Positions 1-14,808 of a DNA stretch of 64,000 bases are shown piece by piece. A program made the position numbers and the translations under genes. Numbering within the stretch: position 1 is the stretch's first letter; every line of letters begins with the position of its first letter. The stretch is from Amphiduros pacificus (lineage: Eukaryota; Annelida; Polychaeta; Phyllodocida; Hesionidae), in contig OX439002.1 of assembly GCA_949316495.1 (NCBI GenBank), positions 16,672,001 to 16,736,000 on the forward strand, written 5' to 3'. A model generated the notes under the pieces. The model was not told the origin of the DNA. It worked only from the letters and a program-made list of their open reading frames with translations, and made no database searches.

Positions 1-3000
1 TCTTTATCATTTATTATTTCAATGTCCATTTCAACTTGCTCTGTATTGGAATCCATAAAAACAATATCTTTGTTCAAAAAGACTTGTTCTGAATCATCTT
101 CCTGCTCATTCAGATATAAGTCATCTGCAGTTGCCGCAATTCCGTTTGATTGCTCATGGGGGACAGTGGTATCCTGATGCTTCTGGTTTCCAGTTTGCAA
201 AGTTTGTAGCCAATCAGGGCCAAGCTGGTTCCGTACAACTTCTAAATGATCCTTCATTTCTAAGTGATTACTATCTGTTGAATAAGACCCTTAAATGTGA
301 GAAAGATTTTCTGTTACATTTTAACAAGAGTTGAATCTGTACACATTAAGATAATTCATATAAGAAAATAACTTGATAATAGCACTTTTAGAACAGTTCT
401 GGGAAACATAAGATGTAAAAATATTTTTTTGCAATTTACCCTTTTGGGAGAAATAATACAATTAAATAATTCTAGTCTATTTTAGTGTATATGTAATATT
501 TTGTACCCTTTAATGAGCCCACTGGAGTTTCTGAATCTAGCCCGCTGGTTGCATCTTCTTCTGTATCCATGTCTGAAATCAGCACCCTCCTTGCCTTTCT
601 GGAGCCCTTTTTAGACCTTTTTTTAACTCTGAGAGGGGTGGCAAGGTCGCTGTCATAATCAAAAGCTGTGGAGGAGTCACAACTTATATCTGCATTCAGA
701 CTGGCACTACTAGGAACATTAGGAAAGCGACTACTGCCCTCTGATGACATCTCTGAACTATTACTGCTAAACTTGGGTCTGTGCTGCAAGAAAAGTATTG
801 AGGGTGATACACTACTATTATTTTTTTAACAGTAAATTTAATTTGTTCTTCTCTGTCAAATTAACAAAACATGTTTGTAATATGTTTATCTATCAATTTT
901 CAAAATTACATGACAGATAATTAAGTATTTACCACAAGCTCTGCTGGTGAAAATGGCTTCCCATCTAGAGACATCTAGGACAATAAACAATATCAAAAAA
1001 TCAGTATGTATATATCTTTTTTTTTTAATCCTATGATGTCTGGATCCAGTTTTGGGACCAATCATGAAAGTCAAGATAATGGTGGGAAACAATAGCAATC
1101 ATTTCAACCAATCAGAGAGCAGCTGACAGACAATTACAAGGAATGTCCATAGAAGCAATGGCAGGAATGTCCCACAGATGGCTTTCTCAGAATAATTAAC
1201 TGAGAACAAAATTTTAATTGACAACAGGGTCATTCGCGGCAGCTACTGGTAGTCTAGTATATATATATTTTGTTTTTGTAATGCTTTACAATTCTTATGA
1301 GCAAACAAGCTTGTCTAAAGATTAATGCTTTAAAACAATTCTAAATTTATTTCTTGCTCAAAATTTCTTGCTTAAAGCTGTATAATGTTGATTTTAAACA
1401 AGTGTTACTATCTCTAAAAATTGCATCACTAAATATCAACATGACGTCAGGGTTGTTGTATTCATTTTTAGAGCATAACTTACCCTGGAAGCAGCCATTG
1501 GGTGAACTTTCTCTAAAGTTAGCTTTCTGTGTTGGGCATGGAAGCTCAGTGGGTTACCACACAACATCAACTGAAAGTATAAAATATTCTCAAATGAATA
1601 AGGTTATATCCTGTACCTGGCCTGTTCTGGTTTGATGCCAATAGAATAAACATGAATTAAGGTCTATAATCCACAATCAGTTTGAAGCATCGGGAGAGAA
1701 CTTCGGGTGGTCTCGTATATTTACGTAACTGCCTTCGGCACACATGGTGGACAAACTCGTTTGCATGAGATTTTTAAATACTCAACTCTTTTAGTGATAA
1801 TTCATATTTTATGCCATGATTATATCTAAAATGTTCCAAAAAAGTTTGATTATTCTTTGGATGGCATTAAATAAAGAAAATATAAATACTTGATATAAGT
1901 CACCAGCTGCAAAAACTGAGTCGAACCCGTTTTAAGGGTAGTTAAAACGGGTTCAATTTAACTAATGAAAAATTAAGACTAGCTGGTTAAGTTTACTTTT
2001 TCTGTGCTAAATTAACAAATAACATTACTTTGAACACATTTAAGCCAATAAAAACATAAGTCTGTCCCAGTTTTTCATTGTGGATTATAGACCTTAATAT
2101 ATAAGTTTTGGAATTTGAACAACTAAGTTGTGACGTGTGGTGTGTATTGTCTTCATGTTAACGTGAAAATCAAAGTTGTAATTCATTTAGGGTGCCACAT
2201 ATCTGGCATTTATCACATGACATTCTGCTGATACATACCATAGTGAGTCTGGACAGAGGTCTAATGCAATCCAGCACACTGTGATCACACAAACAGTTAT
2301 TAGCAACATCCAGTTCCCGTAAACCAGTCAACTCCTCCATGCCTAAAATACACGCAAATAAACATCTAAGAAATCTTATTTAATCTTGACTTTTTAAAAT
2401 ATTTTGGTAAGTACTATTACTTGTCTGGTATACATATAGCTGCAGTTTATGTATAAGTAAGAAAAGAAGCACACTGACCTTTGAGACTGTCAAGGTTGTT
2501 GTTCCTGAGAATGAGAACTTGGAGCTTACTCCTGCAACTTAGGGCCACAGAGGGCACATTGACCAAATGATTGTATCCCAGGTTGACTATGCACAGCTCA
2601 GTCAGGTATTCCAAGTGAGAATCTGTCTTTTTGATGGCATTGTGACTCAAGTCTAAAACCTCAATGGCTGGCAGTAATCGCTTCAAGTTTATAAATAAAA
2701 AAGGGGAACATTCAGACAAAGTTTTATTCATAAAATATGAGGATTCTGATGTTGATTTTTATATCAAATATTATTGGAAATATAATAAGAGTCTTGGTTT
2801 TATGTTTATGATCACCGTCATATTTAAGAGATGTAAAACTGTTATAATAATTGTGATATCTGGGATTACTGAATCATGAGTGGTTGATGATGTTAACAGA
2901 GAGGAATTATTGGGACGCTTACCAGTGAAGCATCAAGCTCTTCGATGAAGTTGAAGCTGAGACAGGCTGTGTGTAGCTGTGGCCATGACATAGGAGTGCT

Positions 3001-4771
3001 GCGGTCACCACCACACTGCTCTACTATGTCCTTAAATATCATCATCAACTTTTAGTTTTGTTTATATTTTATAACAATGGGGATAATTGTCATGCAGTAC
3101 TGATTCCTTTGACCTATTCAAGCTATTTTTAATAAAAGTTTGAACCTTATGAAATGTACAGTATACATAATTTCTTGGAAGTTTATGCAACAAATTTCAT
3201 TGTAAAATTTCCAACAGAATATCTACCTGTATTTGCTTCAAACATCTGGTGCAAATGAGAACCCTCAGCTTAGAGCGCAATTTATGGATTCCCTCAAGGA
3301 GATGAATTGGAGTTTTCTTTATCTCCAAAGTCCGGAGAGCTCTGAATGATGATATATTCACTGCTCCTTGTAACGTGTTGGTGCCATGAATCACCTGTCA
3401 GAGTGAGAAATCACTGGTCAATAATACTTTTTCCATTTGTATTTATTGTTTAATACATATTTCAATTTAACTGATCAACCTCTGTCCATGTTTTTACAAC
3501 AGGATAAAATGCTTGCAGCAGAAATCTATATGTATTACATAATGTATTAAATAAATGTATCCATTACCTTCAGTGCAATTGTCTTCTGCACAAAATCAAA
3601 GAGAAACTGCAAGTCATGAAATATTGGAAATCTGGGACTGTTGGCAGGTTGTACTTCAAATGATGTGGTGAAATCTTCTTCATCACTGAACATTGAGAAA
3701 CAATCATTTAAGATGGTGAGAGAGTTGGTTGTAAGGGAAAGTTTGCAGCTTCCTGAAAGTATCCTCTCTCCTGGAAAAAAATTAACTGATCTTACTATTC
3801 TATAAATAGTAACAAATGACATCAAAACTGACAACAGCAATTCAAGATTAATTAATTCACTTAAATGAAGAGCATCATTGAATATTTTGCACACATGAAC
3901 ATCAGGTCAACTAGCACCATAAATTTCACCAATTTTGCTGAAAAAGTGACTGACACACAAGCTACAAGTGAAGTGAAGTAAGCTCCTGAGAGAAGTCGGC
4001 CCCCAGATTAAAGTTGCCAGATTACCAAGTTACCAGAAGAAAATTAATTGCTACTGAGGGTCCCTAAGGTTAATTAATGCCCTAAAGACCCAGTCACACT
4101 TACACGATCTATTACACAACTTGACGCGATCTGCTAAATCGGCTCAGTGTTTATCAGAATGGGAACAGACGTGATATGGCCTGCAATGGGTCTGGCGAGG
4201 TCTTGTTTGGTCTACGGAGGTCGGCACTGGCCACAACTGTTTGGAACTTTTCAAAACAATTGTGTCATTGCCACGATGTGAAGGTGGTCTGAAGGTAATG
4301 TGGTGTAAACTTGTGGTGATCATTCATAATCTGCTGTCATATCTACGATGTGCATACGTCATGTCATACATCCTTGGTAGGATGGCTTGCCGATCTGGTT
4401 ATCTCAACTAGCGACCACTTGAGGACATCTTAGGACTTATAAGGACTTGTAAACACTTTGTTAAGACCACAGGAAGACCTGGTCATGTCATAGCAATCAT
4501 GAACATAGCAATCATGCCAATTTCTGCATAGTCTTGTAAAAGATCGTGTAATTGTGACTGGGGCTTAAGGGTCTCTTGAGGGAGATTGAATGAATTTGAG
4601 CCGTTACAGAGTGACGGGGCCGACTCCTCTTGGGGGCCGAGTTTACCTACCCGCAATGGAGCCAACTTCACTTGGGGGCCAACGCTACACACCATTGAAA
4701 AACTTACCATTTTCCCGCAATAATTCTGCAAGATTTGTTATTATGTCTTTCTCTTTTGTATTGGAAGCCAT
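1..4771 (-). CDS. STK11IP: STK11IP (LKB1-interacting protein 1), 5' part, runs off the left edge
   Basis: Leucine-rich-repeat scaffold that in vertebrates binds the kinase STK11/LKB1 in the cytoplasm. Ten coding exons were placed by GT-AG junctions and reading phase: 4771-4708, 3770-3568, 3394-3227, 3030-2923, 2680-2479, 2342-2239, 1570-1484, 974-933, 783-507, 259-1 (about 504 codons visible). The start is the ATG at 4771; the first residues MASNTKEKDIITNLAELLRE match the short N-terminal helix of vertebrate STK11IP. Recognisable family segments follow in order: PRFPIFHDLQFLFDFVQKT, LLEGIHKLRSKLRVLICTR, DLSHN and VLILRNNNLDSLKG (LRRs), LCGNPLSFHAQHR, LDGKPFS, a basic stretch RVKKRSKKGSRKARRVLIS, then LGPDWLQ. 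The family's C-terminal PH-like half lies beyond position 1. All exon phases join without a break, so the gene looks intact. Family assignment is from remembered vertebrate sequence. Confidence 0.93.
1656..2098. mobile_element. MITE with TTAA-bounded inverted termini in STK11IP intron
   Basis: Inverted termini ATTAAGGTCTATAATCCACA (1656) and its reverse complement ending at 2098 bound about 440 bp. TTAA lies just outside GGTCTATAATCC at both ends, which fits a piggyBac-type TTAA target duplication. The core (about 1765-1990) is shared with elements near 31.5 and 40.6 kb. No coding capacity. Confidence 0.7.
4080..4573. mobile_element. MITE with about 30-bp inverted termini in STK11IP intron 1
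   Basis: The left end (CCCTAAAGACCCAGTCACAC, then TTACACGATC) is the imperfect reverse complement of the right end (GATCGTGTAATTGTGACTGG, then GGCTTAAGGGT). About 495 bp in total with no ORF. It lies inside the intron between STK11IP exons 1 and 2. Superfamily not assigned. Confidence 0.65.
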
Positions 4772-5322
4772 CTTTTCTTAATAAACGTTATCTACATGCA
4801 CACTTCTTTCGATATAATATACATTTCCATCTCGATGTAATTTACAGTACTGAAGTATGCACAACAAAAAGTTTTGCAAGTAAAAAGTTGTCTGCTTTCC
4901 AAATTCTCCAGCCCAGAACTTGCAATTTATCACTTTAAACACAGGTGTAAGATGATATTTTGCGCCCTCTGCCTTCGACGATCAGTTGAAGCAACACCCA
5001 AATTCACTGCATATTCATAATTATTCTCGAATTAAATCATTCTCAAAATTCAAAATTCAGTTCTGAGTGTAATCTCCAACTTGTTTTCATGTGACCATTT
5101 TGGTTCATTTCCTGCGGAAACTGCATACTTTGTAAGAAAGATTGTGATTGGTCTAAAAAGTTCGGAGTTCCCTATCACATGACCAATTTATGACGTTGGT
5201 ATTGGATTCAGAGTATATTCCGACCTAGATTCAAAGTCACGTCGCTCACGTTCGTCAGTCTGTCATTCAGTCAGCGATCAAACATTACACAAGAGGTTTT
5301 GGCAAGACGAGGAACTTTATTT
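4772..5322. promoter_or_regulatory. Shared bidirectional promoter region, STK11IP / HIGD1A
   Basis: STK11IP starts at 4771 on the minus strand. A noncoding first exon of the HIGD1A gene appears to end at the donor ATTT|GTGAGT at 5322 on the plus strand, so about 0.5 kb separates the two. The interval contains inverted CCAAT-type boxes (GATTGGTC near 5150, CCAATTT near 5183), an E-box-like CACATGAC and a CRE half-site TGACGT. No clear TATA box at a fixed distance. The exon and promoter assignment is inference; the head-to-head geometry is seen. Confidence 0.5.
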
Positions 5323-7480
5323 GTGAGTATTTTCTTGTGCAATTCGTGAAATGTATCAGGATAATGGTCAATATAATGCATGACAATGTTCATAAATCTA
5401 AAGGTTATTCAAATTAGGTATTTACTCTCATCTTAGTTTTTGGACTCTGTGAAGAAGGGGTGAACGTGACGGGGAAGGTGATGGGTATTCAACGTGATGC
5501 CAGTCTTCCCTGAGTGATAGTCTCAATAACACGCATGTAGAGCATAGTGCTTGCGAACATAAAACAGCAACAGTACTGGACTTGTCTGCAGAAAATAAAC
5601 CGTAATAACTTCACCAGTTCGTGAGATCATTGAATCATTCAAAGAAGGGACTGTCTCTGTCTCTGTCCAGATGATTTTTAGCTTACGGCCATTCACTATG
5701 TTCATCCACTCTTTAAGTCTCCACCCATGTTACTATAATGTTAATATTGGCAGATATATCTTAATTGTTCAACTATCTGATTCGAACTTTGCGGGGTTGT
5801 TAAGATTATTGGTGTCAATTTTCCTTATCTGAGGATATTTTGTGAGTTTTGAGACATTTCAAAGTTGATTTCCAACCCAGGTTTCTAACACATGAATTGA
5901 GCACATGTTCCTCTGTCACCTGTCCATCTGTTGTGCAAGGTGGAGCAGTAATGAAAATATAGAATGAATTTCAAAAATGGAGAAAAAAATTAAATGGTAG
6001 GCCTATAACTTGTGGGATGCCTTATGTCTTTGCTAGATTAACTTAGAAAAAAGTAGAAAAAGCAGATACATTGTTGTCAGGTTGTGTAATGTACCAAGGA
6101 CAACCTTGGCCTGGGCATCATGCATGTCAGTGCCTCTTGAAACCACAATCAAATAGCCAGTGTCCAAATATATATACCCCATATTGCTGGCATCTAACAT
6201 ATTACAGGCATATTTTTTATAAGACCATGTAATGGCTTGAAGACACATTTGTTATTCTTCATGATTTTTTAAATATGGCTTTTTTGTTATCTTGTCAAGT
6301 TAAGCACTACTACATCAGAATGAATCACTATGTTTTTGACTTCCAAGAAACCAAATGTTCCAGTGTGGTCTTGATGCAGACGGTTCCATTTTCAGCCATT
6401 TTATAGTATATTTAGACTGTCTACAAACAGAATAACAGGCACTGTATCATTTCTCATTTAAATTATGTCCCACATTGTAGGATGCAGAAATTATATTTTT
6501 TAACCTTTAACCACAGTTGTTATGGTGGATAGATTTCCCCTTAAAACAAACAGCAGGACACAGCATTCACATGCTGAAGGTTCAATAAGTGCATGTCAGA
6601 ACAATAATTAGCTATTTTTCTCCATTCAAGATGTGAATGATTAACAATATTATGACTATTGCTCCAAATCTTTAGAAATTAAATTTTGGTAACTTTGTCA
6701 TACAAAATAAAGGGCATATTTTATCAAAAATATTCACGGGTAAACATGACTTTATGCAGTATGGAAATTAATTCCCAAATGAATGTCTGCCTATTGATGG
6801 CAGAGAAGGAGGGTACAAATGTTTTGCTTGACCTGTTAGATCTTTTGAATTTTTCAATAGCATTTCTCAATTCATGATTTTGTAGAAAATAAAATTTGGA
6901 TGACGTGACACATTGCACCAACTGAATAAACTATTTCCTCTTTTCAACATAATATTTTTGAACAATTTTATAACAGTGTCACATTTAGTGTACTTAGTAA
7001 ACTTGTTTTTCACATGGAAAAACAAGTTTTATGTGGATTCCATACATATTCAGGGTCTACATGACAGAAATCAGGAACAGGTTATCATTCTGTTTTCAGT
7101 TTACAAGGCTCACCATATAATTTGAATATATTTTGTATCAATATGGCAATTTGGGTGAGTTGAATATACAGATGCAACCAGCTTGGTGACTTCTTATTTT
7201 GAGGTTTTAATTTAGTAATGGTAAGGTATGAAAGATAATGTAAATGAAAATGTGTGATAATTGAAAATATTAGAGATTTATTGTTTCTTCTTTTCCTTGA
7301 CATGAAAAGATCTTACTATACTTATTTTTTTATTGAAGATTTACGGTAGGTTTAATCTGAGGTGTTAATATATTATTGCACACTTATCTTTGTGTGTTCT
7401 TACCTTGTCCTAAATACTTTTTAGGTTATCAATTGTAGATTGCTCCATTTCCCATTTTACAGCTGTCAGAGAATAGCAGC

Positions 7481-8319
7481 ATGACAATCAAGGCAGAAAA
7501 CAGTGTACCAGTGGCAGCTTCACAGTATCAAGAAGTTAGCCAGACCGAGAAACTACAGAAGAAAATTAAGGAAAACCCACTTGTACCAATAGGTAGGTTA
7601 TATTGATCTGTTGTAATAAAGAATTATTTTTATTAACACGATCAATTATAATCATTGAATATATCAGCAATATTTGAATTCAAATATTATATCAAATATT
7701 ATATCAATAATTGAATTCAAATATTATATACAAAAAGCTTGTGTGATTAACATGAATAAACTTTTAATAGCAAAATCTTTTAATATCTTAGTCAATTAAC
7801 ATGTGTGGTAAATTTTAAAAGATTTGGAGGTCACAGTGATACATTTAATCTGATCAACCCTGATGAATACATGAATAGAAATATTACATTATAATCATGA
7901 TAAGGACCACAGTTGTCTTAAGTGTATATTAATCTTGTGTAGACTCATCTTGCAGACTATGTTTGGGAGTTTACCAAATATGTCATTCCTCAATGTAATT
8001 GTTTTTCATGTTTGTCACCTTCATTTATTTTTTGGTTCTTTAATAGTTTGAATTTAAAGCAACCCTGATTGCACCAACATGAAATGTGAAATAAATGTGA
8101 AATAAATTTATATTTGAAGGTATTGTTGGTATGTTCAGTATGGTAGGATATGGCATCTACAACTTTCAAAGAAGAGGAAATATGTCTGCATCAGTATATC
8201 TGATGAGTCTCCGAGTGAAAGCACAAGCCATGGTGGTTGGAGCCATGACATTAGGAGTTGGTCTGTCCCTAGCCAATGAGTACATCTTGAAACCCAGAAA
8301 AGAAGAAGGCAAGAAATGA
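7481..8319 (+). CDS. HIGD1A: HIG1 domain family member 1A-like (respiratory complex factor)
   Basis: Small mitochondrial inner-membrane protein of the hypoxia-induced gene 1 family, which assists cytochrome c oxidase and respiratory supercomplexes. Two coding exons, 7481-7592 and 8120-8319, join in phase (ATA G|GT ATT) to give 103 residues, the usual size. The HIG1 domain starts at ENPLVPIG (about residue 31). Two hydrophobic segments follow, GIVGMFSMVGYGIYNF and AMVVGAMTLGVGLSLAN, separated by the conserved RRGN and the LMSLRVKAQ motif. The VVGAMTLG...KP ending is HIGD1 rather than HIGD2 in type. The ATG at 7481 sits just inside an exon whose acceptor is TTTTACAG (7455-7462). A noncoding first exon probably lies near 5222-5322, giving a 2.1-kb first intron. 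The C-terminus is basic (KPRKEEGKK). Confidence 0.93.
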
Positions 8320-9371
8320 TGAGGATATAAATATAGATATATAGATTTTACTATTTATGATGAGGTTGAAACAGAAAGTGATATACTCTAAACAATTCAA
8401 CCAAATAGAAATATTACATGAAATAATGCACAAGGCAGAACAATATATTGAATGAGTAAAGACATTCTGCAGGCAGCAGGAAAAGGAAGGACTGATTTTG
8501 AAATGTATAAGCTTAGTATTTAAAATCTTTTTGTCACTGTTGTTCTTGAAATACAAGAAAGCTTGGTGGCTTAGATTCCACCTCTAAATATTGTTTTTGA
8601 TGTTGAAAGTGGTGGATATTCAGATCCCTGTGAGGCGTTTTTAAAAAGAATCAATTTTGGAGTTGAACTCCTATATTATGAAAATTGACAATGTCATTGT
8701 TTATAAACTGAAATTCTACATTGGCAAATTGTACTTCACCCAAATAGTTCTTTTAATAATTTATTGCTTACTTCTTGACATGTTCATATACATGCAGTAT
8801 TAAATCGTGCCATTTTGTAATGTGTATATACCTTTTGTGTAAGTATAAGAATTTTATTGAATATTCAAAGGAGGATAAACTCCGTCCTTGAATCATTTAC
8901 TTTCGATCAGTCTGCATGTGAGAAATATTTGCATTCTTAGTTTTCCAGGTCTTTCTATTCTTTTGAAATGAAAACATATTCTTCTGACTGATGTCCTTGA
9001 TAAAGGTTCAAGTTATAGATACTTGCAAGAGGAAGAGCCACCTATGGAAAGCATATGTTAAACAGCTTATTGATAAAATTGCACAATAGCAAAAATTCTT
9101 CTCAATTGATAAAATTTTAAACAGCAAAGAATCACTTATAACTTAATTACTGTATAGGATAGAAGATACATGTAAGTAAAAGCAAAACAAAAATATTATT
9201 ACTCATTTAAAGTATGGACAGAAAATATTACATTACTAGAAGTATAAAACTTTGAGACAATTGTACAGCTTATATTTGATAGTATGTGCTATTTAAATCT
9301 TAGGAAAATGTAAAGCTTTTTGTAGTTAATTATTTATTTGATCTGAATTTATTTATCCAAATTAGATTGCA

Positions 9372-9377
9372 AATAAA
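9372..9377 (+). terminator. Poly(A) signal AATAAA for HIGD1A
   Basis: AATAAA about 1.05 kb after the HIGD1A stop is the first canonical hexamer downstream; an ATTAAA lies near 8801. The 3'UTR would cover about 8320-9395. Confidence 0.4.
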
Positions 9378-9447
9378 GTAAATATGATATTTAAAACTGA
9401 ATTGGGTTTATCAATCTACATCAACGTACCGGTAATATTATATACCA

Positions 9448-11709
<2,262 letters not shown>

Positions 11710-12169
11710 TATAACAAAACATACCGAGTGGGGAAGCTGGGTGAGCGGATTCAGTGAGTTGGTGATTGCAGAAGGATACCCTGAGCCGAAGGCGAAGGGT
11801 ATCCGTCTGCCATCACCAACGAACTGAATCCGCTCACACAGCTGACCCGACGAGGCATGTTTTGTTTTTATACCTCAGACAACTACTGTATTTTTAAAAA
11901 ATGATACATGAAACAAGATATTTATCGTTAAAAACATTTGTAAACAAAGCGCACCTCATTTGACCCCGTCACGTGACCCGAAAATGGCGCGTACAGCCAT
12001 AGACTGGTTGCCGCCATCTGTGTATATACACAATGTTCTTGACACTCGATGGGGGACCAGTCTAACGATGGCCGACGCAAAATAGTTCCAACTAATCAAT
12101 ACGTTACAAATAATCGGCATGCTCGTATTCATTCGAAATCGCATCAATACGCGCATCACTGAGGTATAA
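11710..12169 (+). mobile_element. Foldback MITE, copy 1
   Basis: About 460 bp from ATAACAAAACATACC to CACTGAGGTATAA. The first 165 bp (11711-11875) form a long imperfect palindrome: GTGAGCGGATTCAGTGAG... is mirrored by ...CTGAATCCGCTCACAC around GGATACCC/GGGTATCC. A second, shorter inverted repeat (AGACTGGT...ACCAGTCT) lies at 12000-12063. The same element occurs inverted at 39471-39934. No coding capacity. Confidence 0.8.
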
Positions 12170-12182
12170 AGTACAGGCAGTA

Positions 12183-12247
12183 CTTAGACTGGTGCCGCCC
12201 TCTGTGTATCCACACACTCTGCGGGGGACCAGTCTAAGGCAGTACTT
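12183..12247. repeat. Short inverted repeat (AGACTGGT ... ACCAGTCT) flanked by GGCAGTACTT
   Basis: CAGTACTTAGACTGGTGCCG and GGGGGACCAGTCTAAGGCAG bracket a short core. It resembles the second hairpin of the adjacent foldback element and is bounded by GGCAGTACTT on both sides, which may be a target duplication. Confidence 0.5.
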
Positions 12248-12318
12248 GGCACGAGCTCTCTGCAAACCGAAAGGTAATAAAACTCACATCAGCCCTGTCA
12301 GTCATGTCTCTTTCCTAT

Positions 12319-13192
12319 ATAAGAACTAAGGGCATGAAAACTCATGCACTTCTTTTGAAAGAAGCACATGTTTAAAGGTCTGTATAAAATGTTCCACATG
12401 TCCTAAAATTATAATAATATTGTCTTGCACCCAGTAGGAATCGTGGCCCAGTAGGAATTCCTACATTGTGCAACTGCCCAAAGTAGGAATTCCTACTTTG
12501 TGCAAATAAGTAGGAATTTTAAGATATATCAATAACTGAGATCACTGGATGCGGCCAATATAATTACAATGTTTATCAGTTTTCTATTAAATTTTGTATT
12601 AAAAAAAATAACAGACACCTCCTGCTTAATTGGACGTTATTGGCATTGGAGAATGTGGTTACACATTTGGATTGACTCGTACATTATAATGGAAATATGA
12701 CATATTTGGAAATAGAAATGTTGATTGTTACTTTAATTTTACAAAAAATGTACAGATAAGAACTAAGGGCATGAAAACTCATGCACCTCTTTTGAAAGAA
12801 GCACATGTTTAAAGGTCTGTATAAAATGTTCCACATGTCCTAAAATTATAATAATATTGTCTTGCACCCAGTAGGAATCGTGGCCCAGTAGGAATTCCTA
12901 CATTGTGCAACTGCCCAAAGTAGGAATTCCTACTTTGTGCAAATAAGTAGGAATTTTAAGATATATCAATAACTGAGATCACTGGATGCGGCCAATATAA
13001 TTACAATGTTTATCAGTTTTCTATTAAATTTTGTATTAAAAAAAATAACAGACACCTCCTGCTTAATTGGACGTTATTGGCATTGGAGAATGTGGTTACA
13101 CATTTGGATTGACTCGTACATTATAATGGAAATATGACATATTTGGAAATAGAAATGTTGATTGTTACTTTAATTTTACAAAAAATGTACAA
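12319..13192 (+). repeat. Near-perfect 437-bp tandem duplication
   Basis: Units 12319-12755 and 12756-13192 were compared by eye; I noticed one substitution (CACTTCTTTT against CACCTCTTTT). Each unit contains the palindrome GTAGGAATTCCTAC twice or in part. The near identity implies a very recent duplication or an assembly duplication. Confidence 0.9.
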
Positions 13193-13552
13193 ACATTTTT
13201 TTAAAATATTTGTGTCTTAATAATACGTTTACAGGCTCACATCCAGATATCTGCCTTTTTGCCAATCAGAAATGTACTGATAAAATCATATTTTATTATG
13301 CACACAACTCATATCAGTGCATGCTCATATCATTATAATTATTTTTATAACAGTCCTACGTTCATAAAGTCCAACATTCATATAGCCTAAACCTCCTCAA
13401 TGACTTCATTCAGCTTCCTGATATTTGGATTCTTGACTCTGATATTCCTACTTATTTGCGCAATGTAGGAATTCCTACTTTGTCCTGCACAATGTAGGAA
13501 TTATTCCTACATTGTGCAAGATTCCTACTTTGCGCATAACAATATTACTGTC
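12421..13552. mobile_element. Foldback element built from GTAGGAATTCCTAC motifs
   Basis: The left arm (ATATTGTCTTGCACCCAGTA, then GTAGGAATTCCTAC units) is mirrored by a right arm at 13435-13552 (CAATGTAGGAATTCCTAC..., CGCATAACAATATTACTGTC). The 437-bp duplication lies in and around the left arm. Superfamily unknown. Confidence 0.55.
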
Positions 13553-13722
13553 TTGCTGCCCTGAAAACAACCAATTTATCATGGATATCAAATATACCCT
13601 TTATTTATTTCAACTATTTCTTCGATGAGTTTGAATTTCCCTCTTGTAAAGAAAAAACAAAAGACCGGTGATTGCATTGCGTAAGGTTTGCCCCACTCAA
13701 CTTTGACCTAATATTGACTCCT

Positions 13723-14285
13723 GGGCCCGATTTTTCCATCGTACTTCAATTTGGAGTACGTGCTTAGATCCAGATTCTGAGCATATACACAAATCCGATT
13801 TTTCCATGCTTGGAAAACTCAGACTTGAAATCTTTACTCAGATTTACATTTCATGCTCACAAGCTGAAGTCAAAGCTCCAAAGTATGATTTTTTACGAAA
13901 TATTGAACAATTTATGTTAAATTAAAGGATTAGATAAGGTTTAATTGAATAGAATCACATGCAGATACATTCCCAGTCACTGGAAAAGTGATCCCCCATT
14001 CCGAGCCCCCTTTATCCCCTATTTTGGGCCTCTGTATTTTCTCATTTGAATATGACGTCATGGGAGTATTTACTCAATTAAACAATGGAAATATGACGTT
14101 ATATGGCTCAAGTACGTACTTCAAGTCTGAGCAAATACTTCGTGAAGTAAGCACAATAAAGATTTTGAGCATGATGAAAAAATCCAAAATACTTCACTTT
14201 TGGAAGCAAACTTCGATAAGTATGGCTTCAAATCTGAGTACATGCTCAGATTTAAGATTTGAAGTATGATGGAAAAATCGGGCCC
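13723..14285. mobile_element. MITE with GGGCCCGATTTTTCCATC inverted termini
   Basis: GGGCCCGATTTTTCCATCGT at 13723 is mirrored at 14285. Further in, TACTTCAA/TTGAAGTA and GAGCATAT/ATGCTCAG motifs are also inverted, so much of the 563 bp can fold back. A related end (GGGCCCAATTTTTCTATCAT) recurs at 31397. No real ORF. Confidence 0.75.
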
Positions 14286-14595
14286 TGGTCATTAATGACT
14301 ACTGAAACCCAATGTCAACAGACCTTCAAGAACACCTGTACTAGACATGCTGAGACATCTGGCATTCAGTAAGGGAACTTCACAAGGGATATTTTTCTTT
14401 GGGTTCATTTTTAACTATAAATAGATGGGATCACATGCTTTCACTGTTTTATACAAGAGGACTGACATTTGGTGAAAAATATCAATGCATGCAATGTTTG
14501 GGTAAGTTTTCACCAATGGAAATCATGGAATAGATGGGACAGCACAGTTATAGGATTACAGTTTTGATATCAAACTACCTTTAGAGATTTTAATC

Positions 14596-14808
14596 AGCGC
14601 CACTAAGGTGTTATTGTTCAAACAACAAACAATCTAGTTGATACACAAAGCTTTTATGGCAGTAAAAGTGTCAACAGAATAGATACAATTCTTGGTATCA
14701 GAACACAAAACAAAGATGGCCGATAGCCACCAGGGGGCACTCAGCTCAATCCAAGGGAGCATACTCTTTACCATAATTAACAAGCAGGGAGCACAATGGC
14801 GTGACATA
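14596..14808 (-). repeat. 3' LTR of the Ty3/gypsy-like element
   Basis: Direct repeat of 20052-20270, beginning GCCACTAAGGTGTTATTG on the plus strand. A run of ten T on the plus strand just inside (about 14811-14820) would be the polypurine tract on the coding strand. The exact outer boundary is uncertain by about ten bases. Confidence 0.75.

Noticed and set aside
1354-1635. 93-residue plus-strand ORF
   Set aside because: Shadow of STK11IP exon 7 on the opposite strand.
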